64,000 bases of DNA from Chitinophagales bacterium (GTDB taxonomy: Bacteria > Bacteroidota > Bacteroidia > Chitinophagales > Saprospiraceae), in NCBI GenBank assembly GCA_013298845.1, contig JAAFJN010000009.1, positions 52,566-116,565 of the forward strand, given 5' to 3'. A model generated the notes under the pieces. The model made no database searches. It was not told where the DNA came from and worked only from the letters and a program-made list of their open reading frames with translations. This document shows positions 24,086 to 32,520 of this stretch, piece by piece. Made by a program: the position numbers and the translations under genes. Each line of letters starts with the position of its first letter. Within the stretch, counting starts at the first letter, position 1.

Positions 24086-24116
24086 CAAAGGTATAAAAAT
24101 TCCGGTCGGGGCGCAA
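24086..24116 (-). promoter_or_regulatory. paaC promoter (TTG-N20-TACCTTTG)
   Basis: On the minus strand, TTG (24116-24114) and TACCTTTG (24093-24086) are 20 bp apart, a full Bacteroidota consensus, 22 bp upstream of the ATG. This supports paaC as a stand-alone transcript. Confidence 0.7.
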
Positions 24117-24185
24117 CCATCACAAAGGCGCTTACCGGCTATATTTTTTCATCCAATCCCAATGCGCTGGTTAATGTGGGGAGTG

Positions 24186-24193
24186 TACCTTTG
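24186..24193 (+). promoter_or_regulatory. TACCTTTG -7 box for the rhamnosidase
   Basis: TACCTTTG, 28 bp before the ATG at 24222; no clear -33 box. It faces away from the paaC promoter, 92 bp apart. Confidence 0.5.
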
Positions 24194-24221
24194 GCGCATC
24201 TCACAACTAATATCTAAGTTT

Positions 24222-26597
24222 ATGCGACACCTATTACTGCTATTATTGCTTCTCCCCTTAAAAAACATTGCCCAAAACCCGGCCATTAACCCAACCTTGC
24301 TCCGCTCTTATTGGTCGGCCCGCTGGATTGCCGAACCATCCACCGCCGGAAAACAGTATGGGGTCTATCATTTTCGCAAAAATGTGGAATTGGAAAAACT
24401 GCCGACTACCTACGTGGTGCACGCCACGGGCGATAACCGCTACCGACTATACGTCAATGGGGTAATGGTGAGCGAAGGCCCGGCGCGTTCCGATACCCAA
24501 CACTGGTACTACGAAACCGTTGATTTGGCGCCTTTTTTAAAGGTAGGTAAAAACACCCTTGCGGCGGTAGTGTGGAACGGCGGAGAAAATGCGCCTTTTG
24601 CCCAAATGAGTTTTCGCACCGGTTTCCTTTTGCAAGGCAATACCGAAGCCGAAAAAGCCGTCAATACCGACCAATCCTGGCGGGTTTGGCATGATAAAGC
24701 CTACGCCGCTGAACCTTTGGACATGGCCAAAATGCAAACCTACATGGTCGTGGGCGACGGCGACCACATGGACGGAAATGTTTATCCCTGGGGCTGGGAT
24801 CAACCCCAATTCGACGACAGTGCCTGGCCACAGGCGCGTACCCTGTGGTTTGGGGCCAAAGCGCGTGGCCTCGGTTCCGACGGCAATTGGATGCTGATGC
24901 CTTCCCCCATCCCGTTGATGGAGCATTTTGACCAACGTTTTGCTACAATGGCCAAAATTGGGGATAATCAACAAAAAAACGATTTTTTAGCGGGAAAAGC
25001 CCCTATAACCATTCCGGCCAATACCAAAGTTTCTTATTTGATCGACCACGGGGTACTCACCAATGCTTACCCGCGATTGGTCGTGAGCAAAGGGAAAAAA
25101 GCCGTTATCCGGGCCACTTATGCCGAAGCGCTCATTGACGATAAACGCCAAAAAGGTAATCGGAACGACATCAACGGCAAACATATACTCGGTATTAGCG
25201 ACGTTTTTGTGGCCGATGGCGGTGCGGAACGTTTGTTTAGTCCGCTGTGGTTCCGCACGTACCGTTACGTTCAAATTGAGGTAGAAACGGGCGACGAACC
25301 TTTAGTACTGGAAGATTATTACGGGACATTCACCGGTTACCCATTGCGGGAAACCGCCCGGTTTGCCGCTGATGACGCCAGTTTGGCCAAAATTTGGGAA
25401 ACGGGCTGGCGTACTGCGCGCCTCTGCGCGGGCGAGACCTATTTTGATTGCCCTTATTACGAACAATTGCAATACACCGGCGATACCCGCGTGCAAGCCT
25501 TTATTTCCTTGTACGTCAGCGGTGATGACCGCCTGATGCGCAAGGCTTTGACCGATTATAACCACTCGCGCATTGCCGACGGACTTACCCAAAGTCGTTA
25601 CCCGTGTAATGATATGCAGGTGATTCCCACTTTTTCGTTGTTTTGGGTGAGTATGATCCACGATTATTCCATGTTGCGCAACGACGATGCTTTTGTCCGT
25701 TCGTTGTTGCCCGGCGTGGAATCGGTGTTGCAATGGCACGAAGACCGGTTGGCGGCCAACGGCATGAATGGTGCTTTGGATTGGTGGAATTTTGTGGATT
25801 GGGCCTGGCCCTGGTCCAACGAAGAGCGTTACGGCGGCGTTCCCGATGGGGCATTTAACGGCGGTTCCTCCATTTTATCGTTGCAATTTGCTTACACGCT
25901 TCGGCAGGCGGCCGATTTATTGGCGCACGAACCCGCCAAGGCCAAACATTATCGCGCATTGGCGCAACGCATTACGGAATCGGTGTACCGCCAATGCTGG
26001 GATGCTTCCCGGGCTTTGCTGGCCGATACCCCCGATAAAAAACAATTCAGCCAACACGCCAATATTTGGGCCGTTTTGACCGATGCCGTGCCCGTAAAAG
26101 ACCAAAATGTTCTTTTACAGAAAGTAATGACCGACCCCACGTTGCGGCAGGCGACTTTTTATTTTAAATTTTATTTGTTTCAGGCTTTGAAAAAAACGGG
26201 CCAGGGCGATGCTTTTTTACCCCAACTAAAACCCTGGCACGATATGATTGCCAAAGGCTTGACCACTTTTGCCGAAGAACCCGACCCCACCCGCTCCGAT
26301 TGCCACGCGTGGAGTGCGTCGCCGGTGTATGAGTTTTTGTCAACGGTGTGCGGCATTAATCCGGGTGCCAAAGGGTTTAAAACGGTGCGGATTACGCCGT
26401 ATTTAGGAACTTTAAACCAAGCCGAAGGTGTTATGCCACATCCGGAGGGGTTGATTAAGGTACAATACAAAAAATCGGCGCCCAAAAAACTGGAAGCCAC
26501 CGTTGAATTACCCGGCACGTTAACCGGTATTTTGGTGTGGAACGGCAAAGAATACCCTTTAAAAAGCGGCCGACAAGTGTTGCAAGTGGGTAGATAA
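24222..26597 (+). CDS. Alpha-L-rhamnosidase-type glycoside hydrolase (GH78-like)
   Basis: A 791-residue exported enzyme, signal peptide MRHLLLLLLLLPLKNIAQ. The N-terminal beta domain (SYWSARWIAEPS, FRKNVELEKLP, YRLYVNGVMVSEGPARSD, YETVDLAPFLKVGKNTLA) is the typical rhamnosidase carbohydrate-binding region. The (alpha/alpha)6 barrel has ETYFDCPYYEQLQYTGDTR, where the Asp and Glu likely include the catalytic acid, then WWNFVDWAWPW and DCHAWSASPVYEFLS near the C-terminus. The family removes terminal rhamnose from plant or microbial glycans with inversion. There are no SusC/SusD neighbours, so it is not in a classic PUL. Starts further upstream would overlap paaC. Confidence 0.85.
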   Translation: MRHLLLLLLLLPLKNIAQNPAINPTLLRSYWSARWIAEPSTAGKQYGVYHFRKNVELEKLPTTYVVHATGDNRYRLYVNGVMVSEGPARSDTQHWYYETVDLAPFLKVGKNTLAAVVWNGGENAPFAQMSFRTGFLLQGNTEAEKAVNTDQSWRVWHDKAYAAEPLDMAKMQTYMVVGDGDHMDGNVYPWGWDQPQFDDSAWPQARTLWFGAKARGLGSDGNWMLMPSPIPLMEHFDQRFATMAKIGDNQQKNDFLAGKAPITIPANTKVSYLIDHGVLTNAYPRLVVSKGKKAVIRATYAEALIDDKRQKGNRNDINGKHILGISDVFVADGGAERLFSPLWFRTYRYVQIEVETGDEPLVLEDYYGTFTGYPLRETARFAADDASLAKIWETGWRTARLCAGETYFDCPYYEQLQYTGDTRVQAFISLYVSGDDRLMRKALTDYNHSRIADGLTQSRYPCNDMQVIPTFSLFWVSMIHDYSMLRNDDAFVRSLLPGVESVLQWHEDRLAANGMNGALDWWNFVDWAWPWSNEERYGGVPDGAFNGGSSILSLQFAYTLRQAADLLAHEPAKAKHYRALAQRITESVYRQCWDASRALLADTPDKKQFSQHANIWAVLTDAVPVKDQNVLLQKVMTDPTLRQATFYFKFYLFQALKKTGQGDAFLPQLKPWHDMIAKGLTTFAEEPDPTRSDCHAWSASPVYEFLSTVCGINPGAKGFKTVRITPYLGTLNQAEGVMPHPEGLIKVQYKKSAPKKLEATVELPGTLTGILVWNGKEYPLKSGRQVLQVGR

Positions 26598-26644
26598 GAC
26601 CGGAAAAAAAGAAAACGACACGCCAAAAATCCCCCGTTCTGCGC

Positions 26645-26652
26645 TATCTTTG
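26645..26652 (+). promoter_or_regulatory. TATCTTTG -7 box for metG
   Basis: TATCTTTG, 19 bp before the metG ATG at 26672. Confidence 0.5.
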
Positions 26653-26671
26653 CGCCCTCTTTTTGAAACTT

Positions 26672-28825
26672 ATGTACAAACGATACCTCATTACCTCCGC
26701 GCTCCCGTACGCTAACGGGCCATTGCACATCGGTCACCTGGCCGGTGCGTACCTACCTGCCGATATCTACGTCCGTTATTTGCGGCTGATGGGGCGGGAT
26801 GTGGTGTACGTCTGTGGCTCCGACGAACACGGCGCGGCCATTACCGTGAAAGCGCGCAAAGAAAACAGCACCCCCAAGGAAGTTGTGGACAAATACCACG
26901 CCATGCTCCGCGATGCCCTTTTCGGCATTGGGATCAGTTTTGATATTTACCACCGCACCACCGAACCCATTCACTACGAAACGTCGCAGGGCTTTTTCCG
27001 CAAATTGTTGGAAAATGGTCAGTTTGAGGAAAAAATGACCGACCAGTACTTCGACGAGGAAGTGGGGCAGTTTTTGGCCGACCGTTATATCATCGGGACG
27101 TGCCCTAATTGCGCTAATCCCGAAGCCTACGGCGACCAATGCGAAAGGTGCGGTACTTCCCTGAGTCCAACCGAACTTATTCAACCGCGCTCTACCCTGA
27201 GCGGCTCCACGCCCGTGCTCAAACCCACCAAACACTGGTTTTTGAAATTAGATAAACACGAAGCCTGGTTAAAGGAGTGGATAAATACCGGTAAAAACGA
27301 AGCCGGGGAGCAATTGCACGATCCCAATACCTGGAAAAACCACGTCACCGGCCAATGCAATTCCTGGCTGGATGGTGGTTTGCAACCGCGCTCCATGACC
27401 CGCGATCTCGATTGGGGCATCCCGGTGCCACCCGAAATTCCCGATTCGGAAAACAAAGTACTCTACGTTTGGCTCGATGCGCCCATTGGGTACATTTCGG
27501 CTACCAAACAATGGGCTTTGGACAACGGAAAAGATTGGGAACCGTATTGGAAAAGCCAAGACACGGCGTTGATTCATTTTATCGGGAAAGATAATATCGT
27601 ATTCCACTGCGTTATTTTCCCGGCTATTTTGAAAGCGCACGGCGATTATATTTTGCCCATTAATGTTCCCGCCAACCAATTCCTGAACCTCGAAGGGCGC
27701 AAACTCTCCACGTCGAAAAACTGGGCGGTTTGGGTGCACGAATTTTTGGAAGAACTTCCGGGTCAGGGCGACGCGCTGCGTTTCAACATGATCAAAAAAA
27801 TGCCGGAACAGGGCGACAGCGAATTCACCTGGAAAGGTTATCAGGAGACGACGAACAATGAGTTGGTGAATAATTTGGCCAATTTTGTGAACCGCGTACT
27901 GGTGCTGACGCACAAATACTACGGCGGGCAAGTGCCCGAATTTGACGCTAATCTGTCGTTTAACAGCGGTTGGGAATCGGGGGCAAAAGGTACGGTGGCG
28001 TCCGAATTGGCGCAATTAAACGCCAAAGTTACCGAATTAGTGGCACAAATTGAAGGTTTCAGTTTCCGCGAAGCCTTGCGGATATTGATGGAAATCAGCA
28101 GTGCGGGCAACGCCGTATTGCAGTTCAACGAACCCTGGAAAGCCATCAAAGAGGACCCTGAAACGGTAAAAGCCGTGATGAACACGGGGCTTCAGATTGT
28201 GGCGGCGTTGTCGGTACTGGCACGGCCATTTATCCCGGATGCGTCCACGCGGATGCGCACCATGCTGGGTTGGGCACCTTTGTCCGACAAGGGCGAACTG
28301 GAGGCGATGTTGCAAACTCTTGCCGCCGGTGGGGCTTTGTTACCAGCCGGGCACCCGATTGGGGTGGCGGAGCACCTGTTTACCCGCGTCCCCGACGAGG
28401 TCATTAACGCACAAATTGAAAAATTAAACCAAGCCAACGCGGCCAATACGGTTGCCGCAGCGACCGAACCCACCACTATTCAATACGAAGCATTAAAGCC
28501 CATGATTCAATACGATGATTTTGCGAAAATGGACATTCGCACCGGAAAAATCCTGACCGCCGAAAAAGTGGAAAAATCCAAAAAACTGCTGAAATTAACG
28601 GTGGATTTGGGTTTTGAACAGCGCACGATTTTATCGGGTATCGCCGAACATTTTACCCCGGAACAAGTAATAGGCCAACAGGTCATTGTACTGGCAAATT
28701 TAGCCCCACGGGTAATGATGGGCACCGAGTCGCAAGGAATGATCCTGATGGCCGAAAATGCAGAGGGAAAACTGAGTTTTGTCAGTCCTTCTGAGGGGTG
28801 GCCAACGGGAATGGGGGTAAAATAA
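26672..28825 (+). CDS. metG: Methionyl-tRNA synthetase with C-terminal tRNA-binding domain
   Basis: A 717-residue enzyme charging tRNA-Met. HIGH motif at residues 19-22 (GPLHIGHL), the zinc knuckle CPNC...CERC at ~150-165, the KMSKS equivalent GRKLSTSKN (KLSTS form) and the anticodon-binding helix bundle (NNELVNNLANFVNRVLVLTHK). The last ~115 residues (IQYDDFAKMDIRTGKILTAE ... MMGTESQGMILMAE) are the EMAP/Trbp111-type OB fold that improves tRNA binding. Length and order are normal. A TTG three codons upstream could also start translation, but ATG 26672 is preferred. Confidence 0.95.
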   Translation: MYKRYLITSALPYANGPLHIGHLAGAYLPADIYVRYLRLMGRDVVYVCGSDEHGAAITVKARKENSTPKEVVDKYHAMLRDALFGIGISFDIYHRTTEPIHYETSQGFFRKLLENGQFEEKMTDQYFDEEVGQFLADRYIIGTCPNCANPEAYGDQCERCGTSLSPTELIQPRSTLSGSTPVLKPTKHWFLKLDKHEAWLKEWINTGKNEAGEQLHDPNTWKNHVTGQCNSWLDGGLQPRSMTRDLDWGIPVPPEIPDSENKVLYVWLDAPIGYISATKQWALDNGKDWEPYWKSQDTALIHFIGKDNIVFHCVIFPAILKAHGDYILPINVPANQFLNLEGRKLSTSKNWAVWVHEFLEELPGQGDALRFNMIKKMPEQGDSEFTWKGYQETTNNELVNNLANFVNRVLVLTHKYYGGQVPEFDANLSFNSGWESGAKGTVASELAQLNAKVTELVAQIEGFSFREALRILMEISSAGNAVLQFNEPWKAIKEDPETVKAVMNTGLQIVAALSVLARPFIPDASTRMRTMLGWAPLSDKGELEAMLQTLAAGGALLPAGHPIGVAEHLFTRVPDEVINAQIEKLNQANAANTVAAATEPTTIQYEALKPMIQYDDFAKMDIRTGKILTAEKVEKSKKLLKLTVDLGFEQRTILSGIAEHFTPEQVIGQQVIVLANLAPRVMMGTESQGMILMAENAEGKLSFVSPSEGWPTGMGVK

Positions 28826-29298
28826 AAATGCCCCCGTTTTTCAACAAGGGCAGGAGATTGTTTTGGTTTTGAAATTTGTTGGAAAGATTGTCCATTTGGT
28901 GTAGATAAGATGCGTTCAATGGCTAATAATTCAAGATTGCTTTCTTTAATTTCTAAATTGTCTTCATTTTGTTTTGCTTCTATGGTGAAGTTAGTTTTCC
29001 GCTCATGTGATTTTTAATTGCGTAAAAAGATAATTACAAGTGGTTTGAGCATCAATTAATAAGGGCAGGTAGTGATTTTTTGAAAAAAAAACGTTACAAT
29101 ACTTTTTCATCTGATTCAATGGGACATTTGGTAATTCAAATTATACAGAGTGTTTAATGTTGTAAGGAAACATTGTTTCGTTCTTTGTTGATGCAAATAT
29201 AGAAGGCCTTTTTCGATCAAAAATTCCCTTTCTAATAAGTGTGCAAGATTGGGGGGTAACCGTGTAGAAATATCCAATAGTCAAACATACCATTCAAT
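28826..29298. other. AT-rich intergenic region, possible gene remnant
   Basis: No complete gene. On the minus strand a frame is open from about 29012 down into metG antisense and, over the non-coding 62 codons, gives protein-like text (e.g. NFTIEAKQNEDNLEIKESN), but it has no start codon. It may be a decayed gene tail or chance in AT-rich DNA. A weak TGCCC/GGGCA hairpin follows the metG stop. Confidence 0.35.
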
Positions 29299-29976
29299 AT
29301 GCAGCATTATTCCTTTGATCTGTGGCTGACTTTAATCAAGTCGAACCCGGATCATAAGCGCCAGAGAGCCAACTATTTTTACGAAAATTGGAACCCGCAG
29401 AACAAGCCGATTGAAGCGGTGGAAGAACTTGTTTTTGGGGTGGATCGCTGGGGAAATCATTACAACGAAATCACTGGGCATTGTATCAACCACGGCTTTA
29501 TGTTTGGTTTGGTCTTGCAACAAATGGGCGTTCCGCACCGCGAAATCACCCCGGAAGTGTTGCAAGAAGTGAAAAATCAGGTAGCGCACGTTTTTAGCAA
29601 CTACCCACCGTCGCTATTTGATGACAATTTGCCAAATAAATTTCAGGACTTGCGCGACCGCGGATGCACCCTCAACCTGTCGAGTAATACCGGTTTTGCC
29701 AATGGCCGTCAACTTCGGCCCATCCTGGATGCACTGGGTATAGGCTCGTATTTTAATTTTTGGGTATTCTCCGACGAAATTCACTATTCCAAACCCGACC
29801 AACAGTTTTTTGAGGCCGTTTGGCGCGGTATTGAAGCATTGTATCCCGTCGGGTTGGCCAAAAATCAGGTTTTGCACGTGGGTGATAATCCTTTTGCCGA
29901 CGTTACGGGCGCCGAAAAATTTGGTTTCAACACCTTGCTTTTAACCGAACCTGAACGCCTCAGCGCGCAGATATAA
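29299..29976 (+). CDS. HAD-superfamily hydrolase
   Basis: A 225-residue cytoplasmic enzyme. Motif I is SFDLWLTLI, keeping the nucleophile Asp7 but with Trp where phosphatases have the second Asp; motif II is the Ser/Asn in NLSSNTG, motif III the Lys in YSKPD and motif IV GDNPFAD. A helical cap spans residues ~15-110. The missing acid resembles haloacid dehalogenase-type members, so a phosphatase role is uncertain. A stand-alone gene; substrate unknown. Confidence 0.8.
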   Translation: MQHYSFDLWLTLIKSNPDHKRQRANYFYENWNPQNKPIEAVEELVFGVDRWGNHYNEITGHCINHGFMFGLVLQQMGVPHREITPEVLQEVKNQVAHVFSNYPPSLFDDNLPNKFQDLRDRGCTLNLSSNTGFANGRQLRPILDALGIGSYFNFWVFSDEIHYSKPDQQFFEAVWRGIEALYPVGLAKNQVLHVGDNPFADVTGAEKFGFNTLLLTEPERLSAQI

Positions 29977-30058
29977 TCGGAGCGTCGCTGCTTGCGTTGA
30001 AGTATAATTTGGAAATACCGCCAAAAAGTTGCTTTCTTTGCGTCCTTTTTTCAACGAT

Positions 30059-30826
30059 ATGGATATATTACATCAAATTCTCGGGAATGATTTGCAGGCT
30101 GCCGGGATTATTATTTTTAACCTGATTATAATTGAAAGTCTTCTTTCGGTGGATAACGCTGCGGTGTTGGCTACAATGGTTATGGATTTGCCCAAAGAAG
30201 AGCGCAGCCGGGCTTTGCGGTACGGTATTATTGGTGCCTACGCTTTCCGCGGAATATGTTTGCTTTTTGCGTCTATTTTGGTGCAATACTGGTGGCTCAA
30301 GCCCCTCGGTGGTTTGTATTTGTTGTACCTCGCGTACGACTTTTTTAAGTCAAAAAACACCGTTCCCGACGAAGATGATACCTTAAATAAAGAAGAAAAG
30401 TGGTTTTATCAAAAAACAGTGGGACGCATTGGTAAATTTTGGTCCACGGTCATCGCGGTAGAAATCATGGACCTGGCCTTCTCCATTGATAACGTATTTG
30501 CGGCGGTTGCCTTTACCGATAATATCAATTTGGTGTACATCGGGGTATTTATTGGTATTTTGGCCATGCGTTTTGTGGCCCAAGTATTTGTGCAACTCAT
30601 GGAGCGTTTCCCTTTCCTCGATACCATTGCTTTTTTGGTAATCGGGGTGCTTGGACTAAAACTCTGCTCTTCGCTCTACAGCCATTTTTACCCAACCGCT
30701 CCGCTGGCTAAAATTCTGGAAAGCGAACACGCCGATCTGGCACTCTCCATCTTTACCGCCTCCATCTTTTTTGTGCCCATTTTGACGTCTTATTTCTTTG
30801 GAATACCGAAGAAGAGTGAAAAGTGA
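30059..30826 (+). CDS. TerC family integral membrane protein
   Basis: A 255-residue inner-membrane protein with seven or more hydrophobic segments. The family signature is present in both halves: IIESLLSVDNAAVLATMV and VEIMDLAFSIDNVFAAVAF, the paired acidic membrane motifs thought to bind metal ions (Mn, as in Alx/MntP-like TerC proteins, or tellurite resistance). ATG 30059 is chosen; an in-frame start ten codons upstream is possible. The last codons (KKSEK) and the stop lie in the minisatellite that follows. Confidence 0.88.
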   Translation: MDILHQILGNDLQAAGIIIFNLIIIESLLSVDNAAVLATMVMDLPKEERSRALRYGIIGAYAFRGICLLFASILVQYWWLKPLGGLYLLYLAYDFFKSKNTVPDEDDTLNKEEKWFYQKTVGRIGKFWSTVIAVEIMDLAFSIDNVFAAVAFTDNINLVYIGVFIGILAMRFVAQVFVQLMERFPFLDTIAFLVIGVLGLKLCSSLYSHFYPTAPLAKILESEHADLALSIFTASIFFVPILTSYFFGIPKKSEK

Positions 30827-30925
30827 AGAGTGAAAAGTGAATAGTGAAGAGTGAAAAGTGAATAGTGTAAAGTGAAAAATAAAGAGATATTCACTATTCA
30901 CTATTCACTTTACACTATTCACTTT
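30812..30925. repeat. GTGAA minisatellite forming a 22-bp perfect hairpin between convergent genes
   Basis: Forward arm 30812-30876 (repeats of AGTGAAAAGTGAAGAG and AGTGAATAGTG) and reverse arm 30889-30925. 30855-30876 pairs perfectly with 30904-30925 (22 bp) around a 27-nt loop. The left arm holds the TerC stop and the right arm overlaps the TAA (30924-30926) of the convergent lipoprotein, so it could stop transcription from both sides. Confidence 0.85.
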
Positions 30926-31127
30926 ATTTCCCCATTCTTTTTCGGGTTTTTTTGTCAAAAAGTTCGTTTTTACTTTTAGAACGTTTGGATTTTAACTCAC
31001 CGCGTTTGTTCACGCGGGGTTGTACCTGTTCGTTGGAGGGGCAACCGTATTTGGCTTTGCAGGAGGTGGTCACGGAAACAGTTCCGAGAGAAAAGAGCAG
31101 AAATAACAAAAAAAAGTACTTGTTCAT
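30924..31127 (-). CDS. Small basic lipoprotein
   Basis: A 67-residue protein: signal MNKYFFLLFLLFSLGTVSV, then TTSC lipobox with Cys23 and a Lys/Arg-rich mature part (KRGELKSKRSKSKNELFDKK) of only ~45 residues. The charge suggests contact with LPS, peptidoglycan or a membrane face. I do not recognise a family. Its stop codon touches the hairpin repeat. Short, but the complete signal peptide and lipobox make it a credible gene. Confidence 0.65.
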   Translation of the reverse strand: MNKYFFLLFLLFSLGTVSVTTSCKAKYGCPSNEQVQPRVNKRGELKSKRSKSKNELFDKKTRKRMGK

Positions 31128-31270
31128 ACCGTGTAAACGTAATGTAATGTGTGTTTATTTCAGAAGCGGGTGCTAAGGTAGAACAAACTTTGGACAAAAA
31201 AGTATCGCGTGCGGCCGGTGCGCTGTTAATAGCGTTGAAAACCTCCCGATAACGGCAATTTTAGCGAAAA

Positions 31271-31981
31271 CTACCGCTTAATCTCGTGTGCACTCTGATC
31301 CGTCTCGGCGTATTTTACCAAAGAAGAATGTTGCTTTTTTTGCAGGCCAATGGTGGTGTTAATCATGTGAACATAGTCGTTCATTTCGTCCACGCCATAT
31401 TTCGTCAACGGGAAAAACTCGTTAATTAAGTACTTTTCTTCGGTGTACTGCCGACCCATGTTTGTGTCCAATGTAGTGACTTTAAACACGTATTTGATGG
31501 ATACAAATTCCATTTCTATGGATTCGTCGGCGATGGTAAAGTGAATGTTATACCAGCACGTTAAACGCGATTTGTTGGTGATGGCGAACCCTAATATGTT
31601 GTAAATACCATCGTTGAACGTAAGGTAGGTGTAAGCAGTCGTGATTATTTTCCCTTCCTCCAGATTTTGGTATTTGATCGTTGCGTCTTTTTCGTTAAAG
31701 GTTAGTGCAGTCCACTGCTTAACACGTTCAAATAAATCTTGTTTTTTTATGCCCGGGAACGAAGCACTGAACGAATGACTGACTTTGTTGGTCGTCGTAT
31801 CGAAGTTCAGTTTAGGGTAATCACATTTTTCCAACGCTTTTTTTCGCGTTAATGTTTGTTTGGCCGTTATTTTCTTTTGGTCAAACATCTCTTGGAGGTG
31901 GACTTTTTCTATCTCAATGGTTTGGCTAAAGCCACTAAAAGTCGTACAAATCGTAAAAATCGAAATTAAGATGTGTCTCAT
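31271..31981 (-). CDS. Exported DUF4468-like protein
   Basis: A 236-residue protein with signal peptide MRHILISIFTICTTFSGFSQ. The part FERVKQWTALTFNEKDATIKY, NLEEGKIITTAYTYLTF and WYNIHFTIADESIEMEFVSIKY follows the DUF4468 pattern (a TBP-like fold found in Bacteroidota envelope proteins). Function unknown. It is a single gene with 143 bp to the lipoprotein downstream and 320 bp of apparently empty sequence upstream. Confidence 0.65.
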   Translation of the reverse strand: MRHILISIFTICTTFSGFSQTIEIEKVHLQEMFDQKKITAKQTLTRKKALEKCDYPKLNFDTTTNKVSHSFSASFPGIKKQDLFERVKQWTALTFNEKDATIKYQNLEEGKIITTAYTYLTFNDGIYNILGFAITNKSRLTCWYNIHFTIADESIEMEFVSIKYVFKVTTLDTNMGRQYTEEKYLINEFFPLTKYGVDEMNDYVHMINTTIGLQKKQHSSLVKYAETDQSAHEIKR

Positions 31982-32301
31982 AGGTAACTGTATTGAATGT
32001 TAAGGAAAAAGTGGTGGTGCAATAATATAGTGAATAAACATAAAAACAATACCTTGGTTTAAAAACGAACGCCGCTGTCTTATCGTTTTTTTATAAACTA
32101 TACCCATGCTTTTGTTTTCTTTAAAAAGCCCTTTGGCAAAAACATTAAATTCATGGGTACCAATGGGTTGAAACTTGCTTTTTTGGCCCGTGCAAGGGCT
32201 TATCCATACCCAAAGGGCGAAGAATTAAAATGTGTAGCGCATGGTAATCATAATTTATGGCAGTATCATTTATGTTGGAAATGTAGAAGAATTTTTTAAG
32301 A
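31982..32301. other. Intergenic stretch, only weak pairing seen
   Basis: No gene. GCCCTTTGG near 32127 could pair with CCAAAGGGC near 32209, and GCCC/GGGC pairs lie between; this may be chance or a small RNA. I see no promoter that would make it convincing. Confidence 0.3.
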
Positions 32302-32346
32302 AAAAAGCCCGCAACGCGCTGATAATCAGCATGTTGCGGGCTTTTT
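32302..32346 (-). terminator. Terminator of the tRNA-Arg gene
   Basis: AAAAAGCCCGCAAC (32302-32315) pairs perfectly with GTTGCGGGCTTTTT (32333-32346); the loop contains a second stem GCTGA/TCAGC. It directly abuts the tRNA 3' end and, being flanked by A and T runs, could act on both strands. Confidence 0.9.
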
Positions 32347-32348
32347 AG

Positions 32349-32420
32349 TGATCTCGAGTGGAATCGAACCACTATCAGAGGCTTCGGAAACCTCTATTCT
32401 ATCCGTTGAACTACGAGACC
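32349..32420 (-). tRNA. tRNA-Arg (anticodon CCG)
   Basis: Read on the minus strand: acceptor GGTCTCG with CGAGATC (one G.T), D arm GTTC/GAAT, anticodon stem GAGGT/GCCTC with loop TTCCGAA giving anticodon CCG (decodes CGG), and T arm AGTGG-TTCGATT-CCACT. The discriminator is A and no CCA is encoded. 72 nt without CCA. It has its own promoter and terminator. Confidence 0.95.
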
Positions 32421-32429
32421 AATGGGCCG

Positions 32430-32461
32430 CAAAGATACTGTAACTTATCTTATACGGCCAA
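32430..32461 (-). promoter_or_regulatory. tRNA-Arg promoter (TTG-N21-TATCTTTG)
   Basis: On the minus strand TTG (32461-32459) and TATCTTTG (32437-32430), 21 bp apart, with the tRNA 5' end 10 bp downstream. A full consensus match. Confidence 0.75.
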
Positions 32462-32520
32462 GATTTTTTGGGATTTTTTAGACCTGCGCTTGACCCGTCG
32501 GATCAATCTCCAACGAGCCT

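Noticed and set aside
24051..24221. N-terminal extension of the rhamnosidase
   Set aside because: It would overlap the start of paaC and hide the signal peptide; ATG 24222 follows a -7 box at the right distance.
23305..28825. Polysaccharide utilisation locus around the rhamnosidase
   Set aside because: No SusC/SusD pair, no other glycosidase and no hybrid two-component regulator next to it.
32122..32218. Small RNA with GCCCTTTGG/CCAAAGGGC pairing
   Set aside because: Long-range pairing of 9 bp with no promoter or terminator of its own; could be chance.
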